From: Tetmemena sp. SeJ-2015
Taxonomy: Eukaryota; Ciliophora; Spirotrichea; Sporadotrichida; Oxytrichidae
Assembly (NCBI GenBank): GCA_027382625.1
Contig: JAJKFJ010021044.1
Coordinates: 186,001 to 250,000 of the forward strand
Length of the DNA: 64,000 nt
Direction of reading: 5' to 3'
Under the pieces are notes generated by a model, which searched no databases, was not told the origin of the DNA, and saw nothing but the letters and a program-made list of their open reading frames with translations. Position 1 is the first letter of the stretch. Each line of letters begins with the position of its first letter. Made by a program: the position numbers and the translations under genes. This document shows positions 33,315-45,500 of the stretch, piece by piece.

Positions 33315-35918
33315 TCAATTAATGCGAGGATTAAGTAAAGAGTTTACTTGCTATGTGCTTTGAAAGCGCTCATTTGGTTTCTTCCTGTTTTTGAATTGAT
33401 CGACCATATTTTGATTGAAGAGATTTGACTTGATATTTTCACGGAGCTCCTTCTTTAGTTTCTTATTCTCTCTGATTGCTATGTTGAGTCTATGCTTGAA
33501 GGCATCTTCTGCTTCATATATTTTGGCATCGAAGTCCTCACATTTCTTATGAATAAGCTGTTGTATATGCTCTATGTTTTTAAACATGTTGCTTGCTTTC
33601 TCATTCAGAGTTTCTAACTTCAATTTATTATGCTCTAGGCTTTGGGTTTAAGCAGCAACTTTGGCCTTTTTCTCTGCTGCTTTAGTTAAATCTATCACTG
33701 CAGGTCTTGCAACTGGCTTTTCTTCGACTTGTATTTAAACATTCTCTGTTAGCTCTTTCCATGCTTAGGATAATGGACGCTAGAACTTAGAGTTATATCG
33801 AACATGAGCTTCAGCAATCATTTCAGTCTTTAGTTGTGGATACTTTGAGAAAATGTGCTCCTCAAGGAATTAAGAAGTTAATGAAAAGGTTTCCACATTT
33901 TCTTCAGCGATATAGTTATAAACAAAAATTCTTAAGACATCTAATTTAAAGCATTATAAATAGCATTTATCTGCTCATCTACTGAGTTAAAATATATTAA
34001 GAGTGAAAATGTAATACTCTCCAATGTAAGTAGGTGTAATGTGTTCTTTGAGGATGAGAAAGTTTCTACCCTTGATTGTTATAATCTTATTTCTAGTGAG
34101 TTGATCGCTTTTAAGTTGCTCTGCATTCACAACCTCCTTTGCAAAACTCCATCTACCTCTCATCACAAAATACATCTCAGTCACGTATTAGAAAGATTCA
34201 TAAATGAGTCTATCATCCTGAGTGGGCCAAAATTATCTTGGTTATAGTCCGAAGGAAATGTCATACAGGAAGTCTGGATCCATTAACTCACCATTATCGA
34301 AGAAGTCCCTGAATCTGAACTGAGTGAACACATCCTCAAATAGATATTCTTTCATTAACTGTCGCTTAATGTCGCGAGGTAAAGAGTCAAAGTAGTCCTT
34401 CTTTTCGAGAAGAGTTGCAGTACGATTATTTTCCCAGAAATAAACCTTTGAAATATGAGACTAAATATCTTTATTCTAACTTTGATTTAGTTGAAATGTT
34501 TGACAATATCTTCTCTTAAACCTTTGCTAAGAGCTTTTCCTCCACTGTTGAAACGCCTGAGAAGTATCATCCATTTATTAAGATTCTTCTCCTCTTCAGT
34601 TTAATAGTCTCCTTTAAGCTCAAGGATGATGCCAATGAATTCATTCATGATTATGGAGAAGAAGGTCACTCCGCAGAACATAATTAAAGAGCCAACTATC
34701 TTCTCAAGAATAGTGATTGGGAAGAAATCTCCATACCCGACAGTTGAAAGAGTAGTCAAGATGAAGTATACGCTATAAACAAGCTTAATTCCATCTCCCA
34801 AATCCTCTGGATTCGTTCCCTCTGCTTATTTATCGTATCTCTTGGGATCAAAGAAAACTGTGATGAAGGTTGGCTTATCATCACCGAGATAGATACGATC
34901 AACCATACGATACCAAGCACATCCTAACACATAAGTAATCACGCAAGTGTTTACTATCAGACCAATGACTTTAATTATCTACCGAAGCAAGTTATCATAC
35001 TGGATTATATCTTCTCTGTCCTTATTCTGGTAAAAAAACCGCATCATTTTCAAAATCTGATCTGCTTCAATAAAGTTAGTCTACAATTTGTAGAGTCTAA
35101 GCATTTTAATTAGAAGCAGATCTTGGCAATGCTTCCAATCAATCACATAGATGAAAGGGAAAACTGCGAACACATCGAAGATAAAAGAACCCTTGAACAT
35201 GTAATTAGAAGCTATCTTAGTCAAATCTCGAACCATTTAAACTGTCTAAGGGTCCTAATACTCGGTCAAGAAATCTAATTAGTGCAGTTAAATAAACGAA
35301 AATGGAATACGAACTTCTAAAAATGTCCAGCAGAAAAACTATTTCAACAAAGATATCAAATCCTTTCAGTCCTCTTATTTCAGGGTATGCGAAAGCGATG
35401 CTTTAAAGAGATTAGACAACTATTAATTTACTAGAATACGTTGGTGAAAACACTATAGGCTACTAAGATGCTCATAATTAGCTGTGATATCTGAGTAAAT
35501 TTTCCTTCCAGTGGTATGATTACCCTAAAAAGTTTAGCTTTCGAGTTTATAACTGTCTTAGAAAATATGAGGAATAGAGTGGATAAACTTACCTTGAGGT
35601 TATTGATGCTTTATTTTTCTCTCCTAGCTTTTTGCTAGTCCCTTCAGCTTGACTTAGAGCAGACTTTTTGATAATTTAATCCTTGAGTTAGGCCTTTGCA
35701 AAATTAGTGTTATTGGAGAAGTCTATAACTTCTAATAGTTTTTTCTTGAGGCCTTCAGATATTTCAGCTCCGAGTGTACTATCGAATCTATCCTCATCAG
35801 AAGGAGTTATTCCGAAATATATCCTTCTCTAGAACTTGATTTCTTGGTCCTTTTTGAAGTCTATCTCATCTTGCTTGTTTAAATTATATGGCTGTTTTTC
35901 ATCATTGAGCAACTCCAT
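33315..35918 (-). CDS. Voltage-gated potassium channel with cyclic-nucleotide-binding domain (EAG/HCN-like)
   Basis: The start is MELLNDEKQPYNLNKQ. The cytosolic N-terminus ends at an intron. S1 begins VIIPLEGKFTQISQLIMSIL, with a junction near 35,380 that needs a frame shift. GFDIFVEIVFLLDIFRSSYS covers S2 to the S2-S3 linker, GSFIFDVFAVFPFIYVIDW is S3, and MLRLYKLQTNF is a weakly charged S4 region. S5 is IGLIVNTCVITYVLGCAWY. The pore has VYFILTTLSTVGYGDFFPIT, the potassium selectivity filter, and S6 is GSLIMFCGVTFFSIIMNEFI. The C-linker and cNMP-binding region include RDIKRQLMKEYLFEDVF and EMYFVMRGRWSFAKE. A coiled coil (KASNMFKNIEHIQQLIHKKC) ends at TGA 33315. S4 has fewer Arg/Lys than typical, so voltage sensing may be weak. 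Ciliates have many such channels in the cell and ciliary membrane. Confidence 0.93.
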
Positions 35919-36037
35919 TTTATTGGCTTAATTCTTAAATATATTTCACTAAAGCTTTACTTTCGAATTGTTCTCGTTTTATTTTGAATTTGCGTTAAAC
36001 TTCTACTGGAAATTAGTGATGAGACTTAAATAAACTT

Positions 36038-36311
36038 ATGAACGGAGTGAATGAAGGTGTCTATACTGTAGAATCTCAAGAGAAAGTATTTGCAGAGGCG
36101 AATAAGTCCCTTTTTGACGCCAATTTTCTATTTTAATGTAGCAGTGAAGCAATTGGTGAGCTCCAAGAAAAGCCAATTCATCAGTGAGCTGGTTACTCTC
36201 AAGAACAGTGAATACGTGCTAAAAAATAACAGACAGTTTCAGCAGCAGCGGAAAAGCAAGATAGAGGCTTTTGGAAGCTTCATCAAGAAGAAGATAATCT
36301 AAAAGGAGTGA
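36038..36311 (+). CDS. Small hypothetical protein, about 86 residues
   Basis: The gene is not recognised. The start MNGVNEGVYTVESQEKVFAE is followed by an Ala/Asn-rich helix. A direct repeat ATTTT-ct-ATTTT at about 36,122-36,133 marks a 7-bp frame offset. Removing one repeat plus ct joins LFDAN to FNVAVKQLVSSKKSQFISEL in frame. The end is basic (RQFQQQRKSKIEAFGSFIKK) at TGA 36309. Either this is an exceptionally short IES or the copy has a frameshift. The gene lies head-to-head with the channel gene (119 bp between ATGs). Confidence 0.5.
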
Positions 36312-36529
36312 ACACTTTCTATAAGTTTAACTACAATTTATGATGATGCGTTTGAAAATTATAAAATTATTAATTCAGTAATCTATAAATATTAGCCAAT
36401 ACAAACACATTCTATAAAGCAATAATCGGTTTATTTAATGGAGCTGCAATCACAAAATAAATTATTTTAATTTAATCATAAGGAGATAATCTATTTTTAT
36501 CAGATCAGTCAGAGAAAACTACCTAACAG

Positions 36530-38016
36530 ATGGGCATGAAAAGGTGACATTTGCTGTCTAAAATAGTAATTGATATCATAATCTCGGTCTCCTCAATCCT
36601 TGGAGGTCTTCTGTTTCTTATCATTCTGGTCCTGCTCTAATAAAATAAAAATATTTCTTATAGAAGAAATACAATACAATTTAAATATCTAAATATATAA
36701 AAATTAAGAGATAAATCAATGTTTATATACCTAGTGAAATTATAATATTTCAATTTAATGAACGCTTAATTTGTTTTATTACCGAACGAACTCGATGATT
36801 TGAACAGATTTTTGGAAAAATTATTATATAAAAAATATATAGTTTTTTTTAATAATTTTTAAAAAGAGGATTGCCATTATTATGATACTAAAATAGGTAC
36901 TTTATATTTTTTTATTTTATAATTCTTATTAGAGGTAGCAAAAAGGTTGCAATGTCAATCTTTTTCTTTTTAAACTTTCAATACAAAATTATGATAAAGA
37001 TCTTCTTGAAGGGAAATTTATATAAAAGAAATTAATTTATAATAAATTCGAAGTCTTCTTTATCTAATAGAAAATTAGATAATTATCTGAATTAAAACAT
37101 TAAATTTTTATTTTTCTCATATGTAATTCATAATAATCTATTTCATTTATCAGCATAGGCAAAAGCGAAAAAGAAGAGAGGAAATGGAGGCGGAAAAAAA
37201 TGCTGAAGAGGAGATTCAATAAATGGATTAGGAAATTTTAGATGCTCAGAGACTTGTAAAACAATAAAAGGTTCTGCTCAAGAAGTTTGATAGAATTACT
37301 TAAGATGACAGATTTGAAGATCCCCATTTTCTTAAAGACTCACTCCAAATTCACTAAAACTATTTTGTTATTCTAAAAGTACAAGACTCAAAATAACTTC
37401 TTCAAAAGCAATCAACGATCAGCCTTAGATCAGGAAAATGCTTTCATGCCAGAAGCGAACACAAACTTGACTTCAAGAGGCTATTGAAAACAAAATTATT
37501 AAAAATATAGGATATATTTTGTTAAAAATGGTTCCTGTTAAAATTGATTTACAAATTTAAATGGTTTGAATAATATTAGAAAAATGGTAAAAATTAAACA
37601 AGAGGTGGAGTGAATACATCTCTTAGTGATATCTTTAAAGCTAAACAAGAAATCATCAGCTTCATGATAATTAACTTAATGATTATATTAAATTTCTGCT
37701 TTGAAGTCTTTAGATTACTCGAGTAAGAGATCAGATTAGCAAAGAGGTGAAAGAAACGAAGAAAGGGAAAGACCTTCTTCTGAAAGTGATCCTGAAGACA
37801 TGCGCAAGTATTCGAAGAGAAGCTAAGTGTTCTCAACAAAATTTATCTTAACGATCAACAAGCTAGTATCCAGAAAACCAAGACATGAAGCAATAAACTG
37901 CTCTAGCTTACAAGCAATAGTCTCTTAAAGCAAATTAAAGATAGAAAGCTAAGCCTTAAAATGAAGATGATAATGAGTATAAAAATGTTTACGGTAGAGG
38001 TTGCTAATATTTGTGA
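36530..38016 (+). CDS. Single-pass membrane protein with charged tail
   Basis: The family is not recognised. A hydrophobic helix SVSSILGGLLFLIILVLL (about 36,585-36,640) follows a short N-terminus; the start MGMKR at 36530 needs a small correction at a TGA just after it. Removing a 495-bp IES joins NISY to RQKRKRREEMEAEKNAEEEI, a positively charged stop-transfer and coiled coil, then LDAQRLVKQQKVLLKKFDRI. After another AT-rich break (37,500-37,690) a Lys/Gln-rich end (KETKKGKDLLLKVILKTCAS, later AYKQQSLKANQRQKAKPQ) reaches TGA 38014. Positive-inside topology predicts a cytosolic C-terminus. No enzyme motif. Confidence 0.5.
36660..37158 (+). other. 495-bp IES with ATAG pointer
   Basis: ATAG at 36660-36663 and 37155-37158. 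The insert is extremely AT-rich and has no ORF. Excision places the membrane helix in frame with the basic coiled coil. Confidence 0.7.
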
Positions 38017-38056
38017 ATAGCAAATTAATTGAAAATAAATAAATATCTAATTTACG

Positions 38057-40088
38057 ATGGGAGCTTGTTCAAGTAGTCAAGATTAGACTGGAGAACTTAA
38101 GGTGTAGTCTCTAGTTAAGGTTTAGGCTCTAGGAAGGCAATACTTAGCTGGGAAGAAGCTGCAAAAGATCAAGGAGGACAAGCTTAAGACTATTTTCAGT
38201 AAGATTCGCTTACATTTAACTTATCTTAGGCTCTGACAGAGCAAGAAGCGAGAGCTATCAAAGTGGAGATCCTTTAAGAGCTAACCTCAGCAGCCGCCCT
38301 TTCATTTTGACTGAGGATCAGATCAAGAGCTTGCAGAATGATGGTGTCTTGAGAGTCTATATTGATATGTTCCAGGATATCGGAGATGGCAAGAAGTATA
38401 AAGGTTAATGGTAACTAATTTGAATAATAGCAATTTCGTTTATAGGAACAAAAAGACTAAATAAAGAGATGGACTAGGTATTCAACTGTGGCCAGATGGC
38501 TCAAAATACGAGGGAACGTGGAAGAGCGGGAAATGCAATGGCATGGGAAGAATGACTCACGCAAATGGCGATATTTATCAGGGTGAATGGAGAGACGATT
38601 AAGCGAACGGACTAGGAACTTTTGTCGACACAAATGGAGCAAGATATATCGGATAATGGCAAAATGATTTGCAGCATGGAAACGGGGAGGAAAGTTGGAA
38701 CTAAGGAAAGACTTCCTATATTGGGTAGTTCTTTAAAGGCAAGAAGCACGGCAAAGGAAAATTCTCTTGGGAAGATGGAAGCTACTATGATGGCGATTTC
38801 AAGGATGGCCAGTTTGAGGGACATGTTTTCTTATTTAATTAATTAACATGGTAAATACTATTTCGCGGACTTGGAGAAGTTTTATGAAGGCGAGTTTAGA
38901 GGAGGAAATATGGAAGGCAGGGGAACAGAAAGTTGGAGTGATGGGCGAAGATATGAAGGTGACTTCAAAAATGGCAAGAAGGATGGTGAAGGTACTTTCA
39001 TTTGGCCTAATGGAAATAAATACATCGGCAGCTGGAGAGCTGACAACAGCACGGCATTGGAATTTACTACAGTGCTAAGGATGGCTCAAAGAAATAAGGA
39101 GAATGGGTTAATGGCAAAAGGCATGCTTGGATATAGTGAGTTAAATAGTTGCTTTTTTATTTTACCATGTAAGCTATCAATTTTTCAACTAAATGTAAAT
39201 AAATTAAATGGAATAAGACCAAAGTAAAAGCCAAAGATAAAGCCTAAGTTAAATTCAGGAAAAGTCAATGATACCCCAAATCAATATGAAGAAGATAAAA
39301 CAATAAAATCTCCATATCAAAATGCATCTGTCAATGATTTTGTACCTCTTAAAATTTCCTCAAGCAATTTCAACATCCATGTTCATTCTAACCGACAATA
39401 CTTAAACGATTAATCCCCATTAAGAAATTTGCAGTGCGTTTCAGTGCTCGAAAAGGCGAGAAAGGATCGATTGCATCTCTAATCACGCTAGAATACTCAA
39501 TAAAGTAAAGTTTACAGCAACTTTTGTCTTAAAAGAGGGTTTACAGACTCTTTTCAAAAGAGTAGCTCAGAGTTGTAAATCTAGAATGAAGAGCAAAAGT
39601 GTAAGCAATAATTTGCAAATCACAGTAGGCTGAGTCTGGCAACTTCAACTACACCTACCTAAAGTGGCAGGTAGGCCTATAACTAGGATTTATAAGCTGT
39701 TTATTTCACTCCAATACAGCCTTAAAGCAAAAGTGACCTCACAACAAGAAGACCTTTCAAAAGCGCTAATCGAGATAAATACTTATTAACTGATTATTTA
39801 TTTATAGACTATTCGTTGAAAACAGTTCAGAAGGTAATTAATTTAGATCAGAGCTAACTCAATTACATGGGCTAATTAGTTGGTATAAAAGAAATGAAGA
39901 GTGAGGAGCTATTAAATCAAAATAATTACTCAGCATAGCAGTCCAAAGTATATAGAAAGTAGGCTAACTATTTTTAGAATAAAAGAATTTCCTCTACTTC
40001 ATAGATAAAAACCAGAAATTTGGCTGCATTTACAAAGTAAAGTATCAACAACACATCATTTAATTTGTTAATTCAAGTGGAAGAATGA
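38057..40088 (+). CDS. MORN-repeat protein with N-terminal acylation motif
   Basis: The start [20 protein letters not shown] has Gly2/Cys4, so myristoyl/palmitoyl anchoring is likely. After breaks near 38,200 and 38,410 about nine MORN units follow, for example [20 protein letters not shown], then [20 protein letters not shown], then [21 protein letters not shown] 25-bp IES separates FEGHG from [10 protein letters not shown]. One further frame change near 39,045 was not resolved (...SWRAD / [11 protein letters not shown]). After [12 protein letters not shown] an intron of about 90 nt (39,136-39,225) leads to a Ser/Gln-rich tail of about 290 residues, ending at TGA 40086. MORN repeats bind membranes or act as scaffolds; the partner is unknown. 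Confidence 0.85.
38821..38850 (+). other. 25-bp IES with ACATG pointer in MORN gene
   Basis: ACATG at 38821-38825 and 38846-38850. Removal gives [12 protein letters not shown] in one frame. Confidence 0.85.
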
Positions 40089-40428
40089 TCACTTATTATT
40101 TCAAAGAATTTAACAGAAAATTAAACATGTTAAATTGCTTAAATTAAAGTATACTTGCCAAAATTTAAGTTAATACTGATAATTATAATTTATAAAATTT
40201 AACTCTCAATATTATACTTTTTCAGGTTCATCATTGTAACACGAAAAAGAGAAAGATGACTTAATAGTAAAGGATAATTTAGAAAAGGTTAAAAGTATCT
40301 TATGCTTAAAAAAACATAATGTTTTTAGATAGTTCTTTAACCTTAAATTAAATTGGTATTATAATTTGTTTGATTTTCTTTTAATTAAATTATTTTTAAT
40401 TAATTCAATTACTTTAGAATAGTAGTCA
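40089..40428. other. AT-rich intergenic stretch
   Basis: 340 bp between two plus-strand genes. It is very AT-rich with no ORF or RNA feature. It could hold the 3' end of the MORN gene and the 5' region of the GAF gene. Confidence 0.55.
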
Positions 40429-42520
40429 ATGGATCAAGCGAAATCACAATCTGTTTTGATAAAAAATTGCAACCAATTTCAAACTGAGATTGATTAAAAG
40501 CAGAAACCTATAAACAACAAATTCTGTAAGGATTGTATTCTAGCCAAATAAAATCTCAGTAAATTCCACCAGAGAGTTTAAGAGTTAGAAAATGAAAACT
40601 CTTTCCTAAATAGCTAGATAAATGAAGATATGAGAACGGAGTTGCAAAGCTAGATACACGGAGAATAAAACAGTAATGCTAGTGTCATTCATAATTTCTA
40701 TCAAAACGTATTTCTAACTGGAATTAAAAGCGAGATGTAGCTAAATTAAGACATGGTAGAGGACTTAAAAGCCTAAATAAATACTCTAAATTCAGAGAAT
40801 TTTCAACTATAGAGATAGAATACAAAACTATAAAAACAGGTAAGCTGTTATAGAAACATTATAATTGAGAAAGATTATGCAAAAGCAAACAATAAGATCC
40901 TGACCCCTAATAGAAGCGCAAGTCCTAATTTTAATGGGGAAGTGAAGTTTAATGAGCAAACTGATTTCAGTTATTTCTTTATTATAAGATAGACGAAAAG
41001 ACTCTTTCATGCAAGAGATATTTTTTCCAGTTTCACGAGAAACTTCAATAAAGGAAAAGCGACCAAATTAAATCATGCAAGAATAAAACAAATACAGCAC
41101 TTAAGTATAAAGATAAGACTCTATTGAAAAGAAGATGTAAGGAACCTCACCAAGCAAAGATAATTTAGCAATAGAGTCTCCTTTTTCTAGACTCACCACT
41201 TAGTTGTAATAAATCTTTATTTATGCAACACCATATTGGTGGAATAAATGAGAATTCTTTCTTAAAGCAGTTCATAAAAATTGATAAGCTTTGCGCCAAG
41301 CTAAACAGTGTGACAACTTGGGATGAGTTCTTTCATCTGCTAGAAGAAGGACTTATTGAGATATATAATTAAGCTTAAGTTAGAATACTGATGGTTGATA
41401 AGGACATGCAAAACTTGTACAGAGATGAGAAGAATCATTATATTTCAATTTATATCGTGGAAGGGACAAGTAAGAAGAAATTAGTGAGGGATTGACCACA
41501 TGCTACTTTTTGGATGAAGTCAGATATCTTCTAATCTAGTCAATTAAGAACCAATCTCGTTTTCCTTCTTAAAAAGTTAAGCCTCCATCGCAGCTTAATC
41601 TAAACAAAGGGCTATTTTCAAAACACATTATCGCTTTTCCTATCGTTTCTACTCTGTAAAGTTATTTAAAAATTTAATTAAGCTAAGATAAAAATAGATA
41701 CCCTCTTATCTACTTACAAATAGAAAGCATGAGCTAAACTTTCACTCGAAATGATGAAGTGACTGCTAATCATTTCAAACTATTCCTAGCTGCCATTTTG
41801 GAGAAGCTTTTCTTTTGCAAATTTTATCATCATCTCAAGAGTACATAATCTTCTCAGCAAGACCTTTTCAAGAGAATTGTCTAAAAGAAAACTCACATCA
41901 AGATATAAAAAGAGCTGTAAGCTGCTTTGCCAGATATTTAATATTTTAAAGACCTCTTCGAATTTAAAAAAGTAAATGTTCTCTACAAGGATCCATTTAA
42001 TGAGCAGCAAGGCACTCTTTGTTTTTTAAAAGAAGATTAGTTCGAGCATGTCGACACCTCAAAGCCTCAAGAATATTCAGAGTAGCTAATAAGAGTTCCT
42101 TGTGATGTGGGTATCACAGGAAGAGCAATCAAAGAAGGCAAGATAATCTACAGTGAAAAGGGGAGTTACGATCCAAGGTTTAGATTTGAAAGTGATAATC
42201 CTCTGGACATCACTCATATCTCAAATTTCGTGATAGCCCCTTTAATTAGTTACTCAGAAAAAGGAGAACCAAAAACTATGGGAGTTCTTTAACTCTTCAA
42301 TAAGACAAGCAGCGATGCTAATTTGCTTAATTTAATGTGATACACGATATAGATGTAGAGCTTATGAGTGTTATTTGCCAAGCAATAGCTTCTGTTTTGG
42401 AAACTGCTGAGGTCTTGCATTAATCTTGGATGATTATCTATTAGCTCAAAGAATAGGTCACTAAACTTATGAATTATATGAAAGTAATTATCACTTATAT
42501 ATAGATTAAACAATAAAATC
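40429..42520 (+). CDS. GAF-domain protein with N-terminal coiled coil
   Basis: The start MDQAKSQSVLIKNCNQFQTE is followed by NKFCKDCILAKQNLSKF, a possible small Cys pair, and a coiled coil to about residue 200. After breaks a first GAF-like domain reads FLKQFIKIDKLCAKLNSVTT then QVRILMVDKDMQNLYRDEKN. The second, clear GAF domain has PCDVGITGRAIKEGKIIYSE, then ISNFVIAPLIS and KTMGVLQLFNKTS, and resumes after a break as FNVIHDIDVELMSVICQAIA. No catalytic domain (phosphodiesterase, cyclase or kinase) follows. GAF domains commonly bind cyclic nucleotides or other small ligands; the ligand cannot be read from sequence. The 3' end is set just before the next ATG (42524) and is approximate. Confidence 0.8.
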
Positions 42521-42523
42521 AAA

Positions 42524-45500
42524 ATGAGAGTGAACTTGCCTCTACTAGCCTCAATAGGGTGGCTTCACATAGTTGCTATTGCAAGATTCTTAAATTTTGG
42601 ATTAGGAGCTACCCTCGAAGGATGCAATTTAAGGAGTCCAACTTAATTTATTCTATTTATTTCATAACAGGTTAATCCATTTAGAATGAATTAATTGTCT
42701 ACTATGATAAATATGACACTTAAACCGCTCATTTTCAAAATCTATTCTATTCAAGTAACACGGAATCTTCTCAAAATTAGTTACCTTACTTTAATTTTGT
42801 AAATAGAGAGCCTAATTTATGCAAATAACTAGAATAATTGAACAAGGCTCAAAATTAAAATGGGATTAGCTTTGAAAAATATCCTTAATAAGGAATTTAA
42901 ATAGACAACATCAGAATTTCAGAAAACTAAAACTTAGATCCTTCTCTACTCAAAGATTTCATAGTACTTGAGATATCTCTCAGTGGAAAACTCGAAAATC
43001 ATTTTTCATATTCTTATTTTGATGAAAATGAAGAGATTCCTGGATAAAACTCTGAGAATTTAACGAAATTAGAGAATCTGATGAAATCTGTTATCAATCT
43101 TTTAGACAAACAACCTAAAGTCAAAAGGGTCACCATAAATAAGTCTATAAATTCAAAGCTCTTCTCAGTTTAAGAACAAGAGCTAGATAGGGAAGTTAAG
43201 GGGAGAAATCTAAAAGGATCCTATGGTCATAGACTCTCAGATATATTTGATTTAGAGAAGTATCACAGCAAGGGTATAAAAGGCAAAGGAATTAAGATTG
43301 CTGTTTTCGATAGCGGCCTTTCAGAAGTTTATTCAGGAGCTTCAGATTAAGCTCACGGTGACTTCCTAAAGGTTTAAAAAATCATAAACTTTAGTCATGA
43401 TAAGACCTCGAAGGATTCTTTGGGGCACGGCACTTTTATTTCAGGTGTAGTAGGTAGTTTAAATAAAGAGTGCCCAGGAATCGCTCCAGAGGCTGAGATA
43501 TATGTTCTCAAGCTCTTTACAAGCGAGAGAGCCTCTTACACTTCTTGGTTTTTGGATGCATTTAATTTTGTCCTTCAAAATGGAATCGACATTGTAAATC
43601 TTTCAAATGGAAGCAGTGACTTTCTAGATATCCCCTTCATTGAAAAGATAAATGAACTGACTGCAAATCTAACTTTTATCTTTTTAATGGAGTCATAATA
43701 GTTTCAGCAATAGGAAATGAAGGACCTTTCCAGGGTACCCTTAATAATCCAGGAGATCTTACAAATGTGATAGGGATTGGCTCTTTAGATTTTTCTTAGC
43801 AAAATGTAGCTACTTTTTCTTCAAGAGGAATGACAACTTGGTCTATCTTAGATGGAGTAGGAAATATGAAGCCTGATCTAATAACAGCTGGCTCTTAGAT
43901 TTTGGGACTTGGAATTGCCAAAGAAAACGAGTGTGTGACTAATTCAGGAACATCAGTTTCTTCGTCTGTGATAACAGCATCCATAGCTTTGGCTCTCTCA
44001 GCTATACCTGATCAAGAGCAAAGAAAGAAGATTTAAAATACTGCTTTCGTTAAGCAAGCTATGATTAGAACTGCAAAAAGATTGAGAAAGCTTTCAATTA
44101 CTGAATAAGGAGCTGGAGTATTCGACCTAGATAGCTTCTTCAACTTGGTTGTGAATAACTAGTAGAGACAAAAGGCTCTTATTCATCCTTAGAAGATAGA
44201 TCTTCGCACAAATTAAACATACTATTTGCCTTTCAGTAGACAAAGCGTTTACTCAACCATGATGCCACTCTCTTTCAATTTGACACTAATCAACCAAGCT
44301 TTTCTACAATCATCGATTATACAGACTAATTATGAGATCATACTGGAAAATCAAGAAAACTTAGATGAGTTAAAAAGATGCATATCTTTAAAATTCTAAA
44401 ACCCTAAGATGGTGTGGCCGTATTTATTTAATTATTTCGGAAACTTGAGAGTCGAACTTCAAACCGACGATGAATATGAATGAAATATTTATTTTCATCT
44501 TTTTAAATGCTAGGTTCTTTCAGCAGAAAATGTTGAGATTAAAGTGTCATATATCATAAGGAACTTATAGTCTTCAAATTAAGCTAAGATTAAAAGCTCA
44601 GAATTACTTAATTTTGAGTAAATAATATTCAAACTCGTATTCGACTATATTCCAACTCCTCCAAGATAGAAAAGAGTTCTAATTGACTATAAGTTATAAA
44701 CTGAATTCTTTATGAATGATGTTTTTGTAGTATCATAGTTTAAAGTACCCTGAGAATGGTTACATTCTCAGAGACTCGCTTCTGAATAAAAATTACCCCT
44801 ACGAATGGAATGGAGATCACATTTTTACAAACTATGTTTAAATCCATTAGAAGCTTGTGGACTCTGGATATTTCGTTGAGGTCCTTAATGAAAATTTCAA
44901 CTGTTTCGATTCCTCATACTATAAGGTTTTGCTAATCATAGATCCTGAAGATTACTTTAGCAGCTCAGAAATTGAAAAGCTCAGACACGATGTGGAATAT
45001 AATTCGCTTTCCTTAGTAATCGTAGGTGACTGGTACAATTAAGAGTTGATGAAAAGAAGCGGCTTCTTCAATAACAATACTTTTGAGATGTGGTAGCCAT
45101 TTATGGCTGGAGCAAATATTCCAACTTTGAATTCTTTACTTTAGCCTTATCATATCGCCTTCGGAGAGAAAGTTTTCTCAGGTGAAATATTCCTAGATAA
45201 AAAGCAAGTTATAATCGATTCAGGAACTGAGATAGTGCAATTCCCTAAAGATGGATATCTTCTGAGTGCTAAACTCTCAGAAGAGTCTAATTAAGTTATC
45301 GCATAGGGACTCATCTTTGAGGAATCCTTTTACTAAACGAAAGTGGATTTGAATATAGACAACGGTGAGAGACTCTCTCCAACGATAGGAATAGTTGAGA
45401 GGCTTAATAATTTCAACTACAGTGGAAGAATTGTAGTCTTTACTGATTCGTCTTGCATGGATAGTGCAAGCCCCACTCTCATGAAATGTTTTTGGCTGCT

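Noticed and set aside
39208..39640. A separate gene starting with ATG at 39208
   Set aside because: That frame stops early. The neighbouring frame is open for 290 codons and joins the MORN gene through a GT-AG intron (about 39,136-39,225).
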